DNA of 48,058 bases from Bacillota bacterium (GCA_021784595.1 JAJYHT010000039.1:1-48058); one strand, 5' to 3'. Positions 1 through 8,931 are shown, counted from the stretch's first letter. Notes: generated by a model from the sequence alone, not told the origin. Numbers and translations are program-made.

Positions 1-5
1 CCGAT

Positions 6-1007
6 CTAAGACCGCGACAGATACAAGTTCCCGTCCAAAATTCCCCTCACTGCATCTCCAATCGGATCCGTCGGATCATCGCCATCCAACAACACCGTAT
101 AAATGCCGGTGATGGACCCTGTACCGACACGCCCAGCCCGTTCCAGCAGTTTAGGCAACAAATGAAAAACCGACGGCGTGTAGCCGCGAACAGACGGAAT
201 TTCTCCCGCCTCCAAACCCACTTCACGTTGGGCCATGGCCACCCGCGTCAAGGAGTCCACTACCAGCACGACATTGGCGCCTTGGGCGCGGAATGACTCC
301 GCGATAAAGTTAGCGCTGTGAACCGCCCGCAGCCGCATAATCGCCGGCATGTCGGAGGTCGCCGCTACGATGGCAGTGCGGGCCAAGGCATGGGGCGGCA
401 GGCTCTGGTAAAATTCCGCCACTTCGCGTCCGCGCTCACCCACCAGTGCCACAACCGCCACATCGGCCCCAACACCGCTTAACAACTGACGCAACAAAGT
501 GGTCTTCCCTAGTCCCGCTCCGGCAAAAATGCCTACGCGCTGCCCGACTCCCAAAGTCAACAAAGCATCAATAACCCGAATTCCCGTCCACAGCGGCGCA
601 GTGATGGGGTGGCGCCACAAGGGTGCAATCGGTTTGGATGCTATCGGCTGTTTTTGGCCTTGGGGCTTGGGTTTGCCATCCAAGGCATTTCCCATGCCAT
701 CAATCACACGGCCCAACACCGCACGGCCGGCTACAATTTCAAGCGGGAAGCCGGAAGATCGCACTAGTTGACCCGACTGAATGCCCATCAGCTCTTGATA
801 GGGGGTCAACAGCACACGTCCTTCTCCCTCAAATCCGACCACTTCACAAGCTATTTGCTCCGCACCCTGATCTATCCAGCAAAGTTCACCCACGGGGGCC
901 TTAGGTCCTCGTGCTACCACAGTAGTGCCGCGCACGGATTCAATCCGTCCTACGGCCACAAATTTTCGCGCGCTAGCGATCGGTGTAAGGATGTTCTCCC
1001 AGTCCAT
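6..1007 (-). CDS. fliI: Flagellar export ATPase FliI, 3' part cut by an apparent frameshift
   Basis: FliI is the ATPase of the flagellar type III export apparatus; it works with FliH at the cytoplasmic base of the motor to unfold and deliver secreted subunits. Visible are the beta-barrel N-terminal region (about 1-90), Walker A GAGLGKTT at 163-170, a Walker B region VVLVVDSLTR near 240-250 and the downstream motif DPIGDAVRGILDG. The family is normally about 430-440 aa, yet this frame stops after 333 aa directly after LSRS, where homologues continue LSRxLAE...PAID. Adding one T before the stop would continue the reading as S-L-D-R, which fits the family, so a one-base deletion or sequencing error at about position 8 is likely. 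The start overlaps the end of fliH by 35 bases. Identity is certain; whether the gene is broken is not. Confidence 0.93.
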   Translation of the reverse strand: MDWENILTPIASARKFVAVGRIESVRGTTVVARGPKAPVGELCWIDQGAEQIACEVVGFEGEGRVLLTPYQELMGIQSGQLVRSSGFPLEIVAGRAVLGRVIDGMGNALDGKPKPQGQKQPIASKPIAPLWRHPITAPLWTGIRVIDALLTLGVGQRVGIFAGAGLGKTTLLRQLLSGVGADVAVVALVGERGREVAEFYQSLPPHALARTAIVAATSDMPAIMRLRAVHSANFIAESFRAQGANVVLVVDSLTRVAMAQREVGLEAGEIPSVRGYTPSVFHLLPKLLERAGRVGTGSITGIYTVLLDGDDPTDPIGDAVRGILDGNLYLSRS

Positions 1008-1674
1008 GAATCACCTCATTGACAATCGTTTGCAAGGAGGCCACAGGTCCCGCTAATATCCCTCCATGATCACCTTCCAAACGCCACTCCCCTTCGCTCA
1101 GCACTTGATCTACCGCTAGCGTCAGCGACTGGCTTTCAGACTTCATGCGCTCGACAATGGCCTTAAGATATGGCTCCCATTTTTTTGAGACAAAGAGCCG
1201 CAGTTTGTCATCATCCAACTGGTTGGCGGCATCGTTCAGGTAGCCGCGGATAATATCGGGATCCCGTTCCGCTAGCATAGGAAACAGACGTGCGGCCATT
1301 GCGGCAGCTAAAGTCAGGGTCTCTTCTTGGCGTAAGATTTGGACCAATTGGTCCAAATCGCCAAATGCACCCACTATACTGGCCAACTGTTGCTCGACGG
1401 AGTGCCACTGATTACGGCTTTGAGACAGGCCTCGCTCCAAGCCTTCTTCATATCCCCGCGCCCGCGCGCTTTCCACAATGAGCCTGGCCTGCTCCTGGGC
1501 CTCCTCGAGAACCGCCTCCGCTTCCCGCCGTGCCCGTCCAATCAACTGATCAACACGCGTAGCCACTTCCTTTTCCAACACCACTGGGTTGTCTGAAGTT
1601 TTGGAAAAAATTTTTAAGGCATCCTGCCCCATGGCCAGTCGGTCTGCTTTCACCACTCTAGACGACAAAGTCAT
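973..1674 (-). CDS. fliH: Flagellar assembly protein FliH
   Basis: FliH binds and regulates the FliI ATPase and docks it to the export gate and C-ring. The 233-aa product shows a long charged, Glu/Ala/Arg-rich stretch at roughly residues 35-95 (EAEAVLEEAQEQARLIVESA) typical of the FliH/V-ATPase E-subunit coiled coil, and a C-terminal half with the EGEWRLEGDHGGI segment common in FliH. Primary sequence in this family is poorly conserved, so the call rests equally on its position between fliG and fliI. The start overlaps the 3' end of fliG by 17 bases and its end overlaps fliI, so translational coupling is likely. Confidence 0.88.
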   Translation of the reverse strand: MTLSSRVVKADRLAMGQDALKIFSKTSDNPVVLEKEVATRVDQLIGRARREAEAVLEEAQEQARLIVESARARGYEEGLERGLSQSRNQWHSVEQQLASIVGAFGDLDQLVQILRQEETLTLAAAMAARLFPMLAERDPDIIRGYLNDAANQLDDDKLRLFVSKKWEPYLKAIVERMKSESQSLTLAVDQVLSEGEWRLEGDHGGILAGPVASLQTIVNEVIHGLGEHPYTDR

Positions 1675-2659
1675 CGCGCTCCCCCCGGGAAATGACCAAT
1701 TCGCCTTGATCCTCCAACTGTCGAATGATATTCACAATCTCCCGCTGCGCCTGTTCCACATCGCGGATACGCACAGGACCTAGCACTTCAACATCATCTT
1801 TGAGCAGTTCAGACGCCTTTTGGGAAAGGTTTCTCATCACCTTTTGGGAGACTTCGGCCGCAGTGCCCTTCAACGCCATCGCCAAAGTCTTGTTGTCCAC
1901 CCGGCGTAGAACTTTTTGCAACGACTTATCCTCGATTTGAACAATATTTTCAAAAACGAACATCCGATTGCGAATCTCATCGGCCAATTCCGGATCAAAC
2001 TCTTCCAATCTTTCCAGTATTTGGCGCTCAGAACTCCGGTCGGTATTATTTAAGATTGGGACGATAGCATTTATGCCTCCCGCACCCGATACCTCTTCTG
2101 CCGCCATATTAGACAATTTAGCCTCCAACAGCGCTTCAATCTCCTTGATGACCTCGGGGGCCGCCCTCCCCATTAAGGCGATGCGCCGCGCCACGTCGCT
2201 TTGGATTTCAGCGGGTAATCCGGATAACACCTGGGATGCCTGGGTGGGATCCATATAAGCCAGCATCACTGCAATGGTTTGCGGGTGTTCGTTTAAAATC
2301 AAGGACATGATCTGGTTCGGATCGGCTTTGCGCAGCACGTCGAAGGGTCTTCGCTGCAAATATGTAGTAAGCCTGCGCAATATCTCGTTGGCTCTCGTCG
2401 TATCAAACGCACGCTCCAACATGTCTCGCGCCAGATCAATGCCACCCTCGGTGATTTCCACTTCCGCCCGCGACATTTGATAAAACTCGGTGAGAACCTC
2501 GATTTGCATCTCGCGGTCTACGCGCTTTAAGTTGGCAATTTCTACCGTAATTTGTTCTACTTCCGAATGCCGTAGATGACGCATCAAGTCGGCCGCTTCT
2601 TGGGCTCCTAAACTCATCAGCAAAATTGCTGCTTTTTTGGTTCCTGCCACTCTCGCCAT
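1658..2659 (-). CDS. fliG: Flagellar motor switch protein FliG
   Basis: FliG forms the upper C-ring, binds FliF through its N-terminus, and its C-terminal domain contacts the MotA/MotB stator to generate torque. At 333 aa it has the usual length. The N-terminal domain begins with TKKAAILLMSLG, the middle domain has the EHPQT motif (about 128-132), and the C-terminal torque domain has the conserved FVFENIVQIEDKSLQKVLR run with charged residues and the hydrophobic MALKG segment. Its ATG shares one base with the fliF stop codon (TAATG), indicating tight coupling of the two ring proteins. Confidence 0.97.
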   Translation of the reverse strand: MARVAGTKKAAILLMSLGAQEAADLMRHLRHSEVEQITVEIANLKRVDREMQIEVLTEFYQMSRAEVEITEGGIDLARDMLERAFDTTRANEILRRLTTYLQRRPFDVLRKADPNQIMSLILNEHPQTIAVMLAYMDPTQASQVLSGLPAEIQSDVARRIALMGRAAPEVIKEIEALLEAKLSNMAAEEVSGAGGINAIVPILNNTDRSSERQILERLEEFDPELADEIRNRMFVFENIVQIEDKSLQKVLRRVDNKTLAMALKGTAAEVSQKVMRNLSQKASELLKDDVEVLGPVRIRDVEQAQREIVNIIRQLEDQGELVISRGERDDFVV

Positions 2660-4248
2660 TACGTGTCATCCTCTTGCATCCAAGCCCGTATTAATCGCGC
2701 TACGCTGTCGGGATCCGATTTGACAAGCTGATCCAAATGCTTTTTGGCTACCTCCGCTTGACTAGGTTCCTTGGCCAGGCGCATTTCGTTAAGCAAATCG
2801 GCCACCGACAATCGAGGATTGTCTCCAGTCAACTGCGACCTTTCGTCCCCCTTGGGCAACGATGGACCAGCCGGAGCAAAGGCTGGAGTAAAATTAATGC
2901 GTTTTGCCATGCGCCGAATCCAGAGCAACAGCAAAACTCCTGCGACAACAGCTAGTCCTAACAGAATGTAGCGGCGTAAAGCCTCTGCCTGAGATGCCTT
3001 ATTCATCGCAAGCAGTGCCGAATTGACGGCCGCGCGATTAAATGGGGCGCCGACCACCACAACCTTGCTCGCCACCGCAGGAGTAATTCCGGCCGCGGCC
3101 GCAACCAAGTTTTTAATCGTGTTGGCTTGGGCAGGGCTCAACGTTTTGTTGACCACCACGGCCACTGTCAGACGCGTAATGTTGCCCGCCGGGATCGTTT
3201 GGTGCGTATTGGTCGTATCCACCAAATAATGGCTTACCGTAGTGGTGCTGCTGGAAGTGGACGGGCCGCCAGCCGAGCCGTTGGGATAGACTGGAACGTT
3301 GCCGCCCGTGCCGGTTTGGGTAACCGTGGCAGCCGTTTGCGAGCTCTTTTGTGTTTGGACCTGCTGGGATGACAACGTACTCTTGCCATATTGAGTGGAA
3401 TCGACAGTGGACTGGTTGAAATTCAATGTTGCATTGACGCGCACCACAGCCGCTCCAGGTCCCAACATCTGCTGCAGCATGGAACTAATGTTATTGCTGA
3501 TCTGGTTGTCGACCGAGTTTTGATCCGCCATCTCCGCACTACTCATGCCACTCAACTGGCCGGCCGGAGAATTGGACGACAAGCCCGCCGACAAAACATT
3601 GCCGGACTGGTCCACCACGATAACCTGGTTCACCGCCAGACCCGATACCGAATGCGCCACCAAATTCATGATGCCGCGCACTTGGCCCGTGCTCAAGCTA
3701 TCACCTGGCGTCAGATCCACAAACACGGACGCCGTCGCATTGGTCTGGCTTTCCCCAAACAGGCTAGGCGACGGCTCATTGATCAACACTCGGGAGTTGT
3801 GAATCCCATTTATCGTGTTGATCGTCTCTTGGAGAGAGGCTTCAATATTCACCAACTGGGACAATTGCAATTCCTGGTCGGTTTCTCCTAAAGAAAATGT
3901 CAAAGGCGTCGGCAATCCCACCGTCCCAGAGGAAGGGATGTTTTGATCTGCCAAGGTGACCCGCACTTGGTTAACGTCCGCCCTCGGCACCAATACCGTG
4001 CGCCCTTGGTCGCTCAACTGATAAGGGACCTTCATCTGCGTTAACTGCGCCGTGATTTGTCCCGCCGCGGCCGCATTCAAATTCGTATACAGCGGTTGAT
4101 AATTGGGGTTGGTGAGCATTCCCCAAGTGACTCCTGCGACCGCAAGAAACAACGCCAGCACGACACCAGCCCGTAATTTCTGGCTGGTCGAGGACCCTTT
4201 CCACCAGTGGACCAACCATTGTCGATACTGCTGCATTCGCTCGTTCAT
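2659..4248 (-). CDS. fliF: Flagellar MS-ring protein FliF
   Basis: FliF builds the membrane-embedded MS-ring, the base on which rod, export gate and C-ring assemble. The 529-aa product has a first membrane segment at about 26-46 (ALFLAVAGVTWGML), a YscJ/FliF ring-building domain from about 47 to 230, a Ser/Thr/Gln-rich linker in the middle, a second membrane segment at about 433-450 (YILLGLAVVAGVLLLLW) and a C-terminal cytoplasmic tail ending in the FliG-binding type LIRAWMQED. Twelve bases separate it from fliE upstream and it abuts fliG downstream, the usual basal-body order. Confidence 0.97.
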   Translation of the reverse strand: MNERMQQYRQWLVHWWKGSSTSQKLRAGVVLALFLAVAGVTWGMLTNPNYQPLYTNLNAAAAGQITAQLTQMKVPYQLSDQGRTVLVPRADVNQVRVTLADQNIPSSGTVGLPTPLTFSLGETDQELQLSQLVNIEASLQETINTINGIHNSRVLINEPSPSLFGESQTNATASVFVDLTPGDSLSTGQVRGIMNLVAHSVSGLAVNQVIVVDQSGNVLSAGLSSNSPAGQLSGMSSAEMADQNSVDNQISNNISSMLQQMLGPGAAVVRVNATLNFNQSTVDSTQYGKSTLSSQQVQTQKSSQTAATVTQTGTGGNVPVYPNGSAGGPSTSSSTTTVSHYLVDTTNTHQTIPAGNITRLTVAVVVNKTLSPAQANTIKNLVAAAAGITPAVASKVVVVGAPFNRAAVNSALLAMNKASQAEALRRYILLGLAVVAGVLLLLWIRRMAKRINFTPAFAPAGPSLPKGDERSQLTGDNPRLSVADLLNEMRLAKEPSQAEVAKKHLDQLVKSDPDSVARLIRAWMQEDDT

Positions 4249-4260
4249 CTTATCCTCGCC

Positions 4261-4554
4261 TTAGCTTAGCGGCATGTTCATAATGGTTTGATAGGCTGAA
4301 ATAACGTTGTTGTTGACCGCATCCGCCACATCCAATGTGGATTGCGCTTCTGCCATGGCAACCATCGCCCCGGTTACCGTTCCTTGACCGCTCATGGCCT
4401 GTTGGATTGCCGCATTGGCTTGCTGTTGGCTATTGCCGACAGCATTTACAGCACTGGCCATCAACTGCGAAAAGGAGGAACCCTGGGTAGGCCCCGTGGT
4501 CCCCGACGTACTCAATTGGATCGGGTTTAGCAATCTCAAGCTAATAGGCGTCAT
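4261..4554 (-). CDS. fliE: Flagellar hook-basal body adaptor FliE
   Basis: FliE is the small adaptor joining the MS-ring to the proximal rod. The 97-aa product has the typical length and C-terminal signature: VTGAMVAMAEAQSTLDVA followed by AYQTIMNMPL. The Gln/Ala-rich helical middle (NSQQQANAAIQQAMSGQ) also fits. It lies four bases after flgC and twelve bases before fliF within the same transcript. Confidence 0.95.
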   Translation of the reverse strand: MTPISLRLLNPIQLSTSGTTGPTQGSSFSQLMASAVNAVGNSQQQANAAIQQAMSGQGTVTGAMVAMAEAQSTLDVADAVNNNVISAYQTIMNMPLS

Positions 4555-4558
4555 AACC

Positions 4559-4972
4559 TCAACTCCCTATGCTTAGAGCTTTCAGAACCATATCCTTGCT
4601 GGCCGTGAAAGCGCTCGAATTGGCTTGGTAAGCCTGCGATGCTTCAATCATATCCACCATTTCGGTAGCTAAATTGACGTTGGGATATAAGACCTCCCCT
4701 TGAGCATTAGCCAGCGGACTGGTGGGGTCGTACACGGCCTTGAAGGGACTGGGATCCTGCAAAATGGCAGAAACCACAACACCTTGGCCAATGTTGGCAT
4801 CAGCCCCCGACAAAGTAGCCGGCACTGGCGAAAACACCACAAACTCCCTGCGGTACGGTCCCCCCTGGGGCGTTTGCGTGGTGTCGATGTTGGCCAGGTT
4901 ATTGGATATCACATCAAGGCGCAAGGACTCGGCGGTCAGTCCGCTAGCGGAAATCTTCATCGCATCGAACAT
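4559..4972 (-). CDS. flgC: Flagellar proximal rod protein FlgC
   Basis: FlgC is one of the proximal rod proteins, exported across the membrane and polymerised on FliE. The 137-aa product begins with the rod/hook family signature FDAMKISASGLTAESLRLDV followed by the ISNNLANIDTT motif and ends with the helical VDMIEASQAYQANSSAF region ending in ALSIG, both used for polymerisation. Its ATG overlaps the flgB stop by one base (TAATG). Confidence 0.96.
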   Translation of the reverse strand: MFDAMKISASGLTAESLRLDVISNNLANIDTTQTPQGGPYRREFVVFSPVPATLSGADANIGQGVVVSAILQDPSPFKAVYDPTSPLANAQGEVLYPNVNLATEMVDMIEASQAYQANSSAFTASKDMVLKALSIGS

Positions 4973-5334
4973 TACTGGGGCCTCCCTTCGGTGACAATTT
5001 TAATTTCCGTCACCTTGGTGTTCAGCGCCTGCACCGCAGTCTGATAAGTTAACTGCGCCTTTGCCAAATCCACCATCTGTCCAGTCAAAGACACGGAATT
5101 GCCATCGGTGCGCAGGGCGCCCGTTTGCGTAACCACGGTCCCGGTCACCGCCGCTACCGCTTGCGGTCCTTGCTGCAGGGCGGCCGCCAACTGAGTCTGA
5201 AATGACAACCCCGAGGCCTTAAATCCCGGCGTGTCATAGTTGGCCATGTTGTTGGTTATGATGGTTTCCTGTTGGCGGCTTAACGCCAATGTGGTCAGAA
5301 TCGCCTGGTTGGTCAGCGTATTGAACAGTCCCAT
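4972..5334 (-). CDS. flgB: Flagellar proximal rod protein FlgB
   Basis: FlgB is the other proximal rod protein found beside FlgC. The 120-aa product carries the N-terminal rod motif RQQETIITNNMANYDTPGFK and a C-terminal helix with VDLAKAQLTYQTAVQALNTK. It is preceded by a good ribosome binding site (AGGAGG about 6 bases before the ATG). A 46-base gap separates it from motB with no terminator-like hairpin, so motAB and the rod genes probably share a transcript. Confidence 0.96.
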   Translation of the reverse strand: MGLFNTLTNQAILTTLALSRQQETIITNNMANYDTPGFKASGLSFQTQLAAALQQGPQAVAAVTGTVVTQTGALRTDGNSVSLTGQMVDLAKAQLTYQTAVQALNTKVTEIKIVTEGRPQ

Positions 5335-5380
5335 CAGTCATCCTCCTTAAACATCATAGTCACTTGGAGCTCAATACCTC

Positions 5381-6139
5381 TCACGGTCCCGATCCTATTG
5401 CCACCGTGGCTACATTGGAGCGCAACACCAAGATGTTCACCCGACGGTTGAGTTGACGGCCAGATGCGGTAGCATTGGAAGCAATCGGATGATACCGTCC
5501 AAAGCCAGAGAGCGACAATCGGTTGGGATTGATTCCCGGAACTTTAGCTAGCACATAGACCACATTAGCCGCCCGCATTGCCGACAATTGCCAATTGCTC
5601 GGATAAAGTGCAGTCCGGATCGGCGTTGAATCGGTGTATCCCACCACTTCAACATCGTTGGGCACTGAAGCCAATGCTTGCCCAATCAACTCAATGAGGC
5701 CGGTTGCCTGAGCCGACAACACCGCGGACCCCGGCGTAAATAACAGTGTCGCATTAAGACTGACTTCAACGCCACGCTCATTGCTGGTAACCGATACCTG
5801 GTTGGCCACGTGAGCTTTGACCAAGGCCGCCTCAATGCGATTTTGAAGCTGATTCAAGCTTTGCAGTTCCGCGGTGCTCGACGCGGCCACGCCGCTCAAA
5901 CCGGTAATAATGGAGGGTCCAGGAGAACTGCCGACAATGCTGTTCGAGTCAAAATTTTGCGCCAAAGCTTGCGCCACTAAGGCAAATTTCACTTGTTCGG
6001 TGCGATTCATTGCATACAGCACAATGAAAAATGCCAGCAACAGCGTTATAAGGTCAGCATAGGTAATGAGCCAGCGCATCATCCCGCCGCCCTCTCCTCC
6101 TCCACCTCCTTCATCCTCGGTGTCTAAATGATCCATCAT
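5381..6139 (-). CDS. motB: Flagellar stator protein MotB
   Basis: MotB and MotA form the ion-conducting stator; MotB anchors it to peptidoglycan. The 252-aa product starts with an acidic, Gly-rich cytoplasmic leader, then one membrane helix WLITYADLITLLLAFFIVL in which D29 is the ion-binding aspartate. The C-terminal OmpA-like domain (about 120-245) shows LLFTPGSAVLS, VVGYTDSTPIR and the NWQLSAMRA and NRRVNI segments that bind peptidoglycan. Its ATG overlaps the motA stop (ATGA). The six-glycine run in the leader is unusual to the eye. Whether the ion is H+ or Na+ cannot be read from this sequence with confidence. Confidence 0.96.
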   Translation of the reverse strand: MMDHLDTEDEGGGGGEGGGMMRWLITYADLITLLLAFFIVLYAMNRTEQVKFALVAQALAQNFDSNSIVGSSPGPSIITGLSGVAASSTAELQSLNQLQNRIEAALVKAHVANQVSVTSNERGVEVSLNATLLFTPGSAVLSAQATGLIELIGQALASVPNDVEVVGYTDSTPIRTALYPSNWQLSAMRAANVVYVLAKVPGINPNRLSLSGFGRYHPIASNATASGRQLNRRVNILVLRSNVATVAIGSGP

Positions 6140-6948
6140 ACGACCTGCGCCTCTTTGTCGCGCGACCCCGGAAGTTCGGCCACGGCCGGAGCCCCCGACG
6201 GACGGATGAAGCTCATGAGTTTGTCTTTAAGCAAACTCGGCGGCATTCCTTGCTGTATCGACAAAAGCCCTTCCAATGCAATTTGACGCATCAACAAGTC
6301 GTGCTTTGCCTTGTTCTTCAAGTTGTGCGCCATGGGAAGCCACAACAGGTTGGCCGTGCTTACCCCATACAACGTGGCAATAAATGCCAGCCCAATGGCA
6401 GCCGCCAACGCGTTGGGGTTCCCGGTCAACTCGCCTAACACGTGAACCAATCCCATAACGGTCCCAATAATGCCCATGGTGGGCGCATACCCGCCGGCGG
6501 CTTCAAAGACGCTAGCACCCATTTTTTGTTGGGCCAAGCGGGCATAAATGTCGGCCTCCAACATCTGTTTTAAGAGCACCGGATCTGCGTTATCCACAAT
6601 CAACTGCAACCCTTTTTCCAAGAATTCGTCATGCGCCAGCGGTATCTCCGATTCGAGCGCCAATACCTGCTGTTTGCGGGCAATATCCGAATATCGGGCC
6701 AACTGGTCAATCAATTGAACTGGATCAAATGTGGTACGCGTCAAGGCCATCCGCACCAGCTTTGGCACTTGCTTCAACTCATCGACAGAATAAGCAATCG
6801 CGGTTGCCCCAATGGTTCCGCCAATCACAATTAACGCAGCCGTGCCTTGCAACAATGCGCCAGCCCGTCCACCCTCCAGCACAAAACCAGAAATCAGCGC
6901 CACAATACCAAAAATAATTCCGCCCAGTGCGCTTGCATCAATACGCAT
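6136..6948 (-). CDS. motA: Flagellar stator protein MotA
   Basis: MotA forms the rotating pentamer around MotB in the flagellar stator. The 270-aa product has four predicted membrane helices (starting near residues 6, 33, 150 and 182), a cytoplasmic loop with the RALESEIPLAHDEF-type helix region, and the conserved GGYAPTMGIIGTVMGLVHVL and YGVSTANLLWLPMAHNLKNKA segments of the MotA/TolQ/ExbB family. An AGGAGG-type site lies a few bases before the ATG. It overlaps motB by four bases. Confidence 0.96.
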   Translation of the reverse strand: MRIDASALGGIIFGIVALISGFVLEGGRAGALLQGTAALIVIGGTIGATAIAYSVDELKQVPKLVRMALTRTTFDPVQLIDQLARYSDIARKQQVLALESEIPLAHDEFLEKGLQLIVDNADPVLLKQMLEADIYARLAQQKMGASVFEAAGGYAPTMGIIGTVMGLVHVLGELTGNPNALAAAIGLAFIATLYGVSTANLLWLPMAHNLKNKAKHDLLMRQIALEGLLSIQQGMPPSLLKDKLMSFIRPSGAPAVAELPGSRDKEAQVV

Positions 6949-6966
6949 ACGGTTCCTCCTGGCTTC

Positions 6967-7542
6967 CTACATCCAAATACCCCGCACTGCGGTCTTGATT
7001 GCGCTGTAACGAACCGCCAACGAGGGACTGGCATAGTAGTCGAATTCTTCCGCGGAAGCAAACTTCCTGCGAAGAATTTCCCGACGGAGCCGTATCGGAT
7101 CCAACTCAATTCCGTTCAAATTATCAACCCCGATATAGTTGCCTGGCGAAAGCACAATTTGCGGAACCCAGGTGTTGGCCCCATGCAGAAAATGAGCTTG
7201 GATGTCAAACATCCTGCGATTGCCGACCACTTCCCAAACTCCCGACCAAGGATGCGGGCCTAGTACCACATGATACATGCTGTCCCGATTGCGTTCCCGA
7301 TTCGGTTTTATGATGTGCTTGCAGAAAATAGGGCCTCCCAAAGACGGGTCCACTTGGTACAACACGTTGTTGAGTATGAATTGTATGAGTTCATCACGGG
7401 TTGGTTTTAGCACCCCGTTAGGAAAACAACGGTCTGTTTCACTGCGTCGACCTCGACGTTTGGTTTTAGGCCATCCAAAAATCGGCGTCGACATTTCAAT
7501 CACCTGACCGTCCTCAAAAAATGCTAATGTTTTTGTTGACAT
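6967..7542 (-). CDS. Unknown protein inside the flagellar gene run
   Basis: I do not recognise this 191-aa protein. It has no signal peptide or membrane segment; it is basic in the first third (PKTKRRGRRSE) and contains a compact region with many aromatic residues (HPWSGVWEVVGNRRMFDIQAHFL) and a C-terminal charged helix (RLRREILRRKFASAEEFDYY). I start it at the ATG giving MSTKTLAFFEDG because a GGGGGGA site lies about 5 bases upstream; the same frame stays open for 48 more bases. It ends 18 bases before motA, so it is probably cotranscribed with the stator and basal-body genes and may be a flagellar accessory or regulatory protein. That role is inference from position only. Confidence 0.7.
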   Translation of the reverse strand: MSTKTLAFFEDGQVIEMSTPIFGWPKTKRRGRRSETDRCFPNGVLKPTRDELIQFILNNVLYQVDPSLGGPIFCKHIIKPNRERNRDSMYHVVLGPHPWSGVWEVVGNRRMFDIQAHFLHGANTWVPQIVLSPGNYIGVDNLNGIELDPIRLRREILRRKFASAEEFDYYASPSLAVRYSAIKTAVRGIWM

Positions 7543-7579
7543 TTCCATCCCCCCGGTGGAAACCGATGTGCCCGTTAAA

Positions 7580-7600
7580 CTAATTATCAAGGTTCGACAT
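7580..7600 (-). other. Possible six-codon leader ORF
   Basis: On the minus strand a GGGAGG site is followed, four bases later, by ATG and a frame of only six sense codons (M-S-N-L-D-N) ending in TAG. It sits 38 bases before the chosen start of the unknown flagellar-operon gene. It could be a leader peptide or upstream ORF that sets translation of that gene, or a decayed start. The evidence is only the strong ribosome binding site. Confidence 0.25.
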
Positions 7601-7721
7601 AATCCTCCCAGTTCCTGCTTTTATTGACCATAAATACCAGTGAAATACAAAATCGGACATACGTTCGAAAATCCGAGGGATTACAGGGGCAACAGCGTTT
7701 TTTAGGCAAATCAGTAGTTTG

Positions 7722-8930
7722 TCAGTCTTGATCCAGCCAATCCCGCAGTTGCGCTTCGATAGGAGACAAATAAGACTGTTTAGCCAGATAAGCGCGCATT
7801 TGGTTTTTCGACATCACTAAGCTTAAAAGGTCCACAATTTCGCGAGGACTGCTCCCATCCAAAATTTCTAGCAACTCAATCCATACACTGCGGTAAAAAG
7901 GATACTGCTCCAAAAGGTTCATGTATTCCTTGACCGCTTCTTTGTAACGCTGCCTGGCCGTTTGAATCTTGGCCAGCCACCGGCGGCACAAGTAGCTGCC
8001 AGCACCGGCTTCACTATAGAGGACCAAGTCCTCTCCCTGGGTCAATGCTTCCAGCAGCGTCGCATAGGACGCGTCATGCTTTTGCAATTCAAACAGCACC
8101 GTACCATACAAGAAAAGAAGATCTGTCGAGTACGGATATTCTTTTACAGCGGCCGCCAACTGACTTTCTGCGGTTTCCAGTTGCCCGCGTTTAGTTGCAA
8201 TGTAGGCTCTTACCCAGAGGAATTGCAGCCGCCAAGAGTCGCCTAGTTGGGTGATGGTGGATTGCGACTCTTCAATCCGCTGTGTGGCCAGGTCCCATTC
8301 TTGGGCGCCCGCATAGACTGTTGCCAATTTAATTCGGCTCTCTGGACTTTGGGACAACTGACCTTCCAGGTGTTTAACCACAAAGTTTTCCCACTGTTTG
8401 CGCTGACCCCGAGGACCACGCCCGTCTGGGCAGTCAATCCGCACTGGCAAATCCTCCACCGCATAGCCAAATTCCGCCAAGGCCCCGCCTATGGCGGGCA
8501 CCAGTCGGCCGCTAAATCGAACTGCCCCACCGCGGGGAAACAGCCGCACCGGGTCAGTGCCCAGCCGAGACCGTGAAGTGGCATCTGCAACGCTTAGACG
8601 AAAGCCAGTCCGTTTGTATCCCCCAGCAGCCTCTACCAATGTGCGCGCATCGATGCGTACGAATTGCTCATTGCCATAGAGCCACAACACCCAATCGGTA
8701 TCCAGCGAAGAGAGAAGACGATTGCGCCATGCCGAGAAATCGCCGTGCCAGGGCACGGCCGCCCATTCCACCATGCCTTGTTGGAACGAGGACAGCGGCC
8801 CCTGTGCCCCCTCTGCCCCGAGAAGTATTATGCGCGATGCCAGACTGGTCACCGAGAGGGCTGCCCTTTCAACTTGCTCGGCATTATAGGGCCACGTTTC
8901 AATAACCACCGTGATATCATTGGGAATCAT
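7722..8930 (-). CDS. Glycosyltransferase-like protein with TPR repeats
   Basis: The 402-aa product has an N-terminal half resembling family 2 glycosyltransferases: DITVVIETWPYNAEQVERAA, then the acceptor-loop type motif WHGDFSAWRNRLLSSLDTDWVLWL, where homologues read DDFSxARN...DWVLxLDADE. Here the metal-binding acidic pair is replaced by YGNEQ, so catalysis is doubtful. Residues about 185-350 look like TPR-type helical pairs (for example ESRIKLATVYAGAQEWDLATQ and YSTDLLFLYGTVLFELQKHDAS). It ends one base before the ATG-side of the FliN-like gene's stop region, so the two are probably cotranscribed. A role in flagellin or surface glycosylation, or as a non-catalytic scaffold, is inference. 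There is no signal peptide, so it should be cytoplasmic. Confidence 0.75.
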   Translation of the reverse strand: MIPNDITVVIETWPYNAEQVERAALSVTSLASRIILLGAEGAQGPLSSFQQGMVEWAAVPWHGDFSAWRNRLLSSLDTDWVLWLYGNEQFVRIDARTLVEAAGGYKRTGFRLSVADATSRSRLGTDPVRLFPRGGAVRFSGRLVPAIGGALAEFGYAVEDLPVRIDCPDGRGPRGQRKQWENFVVKHLEGQLSQSPESRIKLATVYAGAQEWDLATQRIEESQSTITQLGDSWRLQFLWVRAYIATKRGQLETAESQLAAAVKEYPYSTDLLFLYGTVLFELQKHDASYATLLEALTQGEDLVLYSEAGAGSYLCRRWLAKIQTARQRYKEAVKEYMNLLEQYPFYRSVWIELLEILDGSSPREIVDLLSLVMSKNQMRAYLAKQSYLSPIEAQLRDWLDQD

Positions 8931-8931
8931 G

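Noticed and set aside
7620-7690. Flagellar sigma-D (SigD/FliA) promoter upstream of the unknown flagellar-run gene
   Set aside because: A CCGATTT resembles the -10 element, but the nearest TAAT is 23 bases away, too far for the usual spacing.
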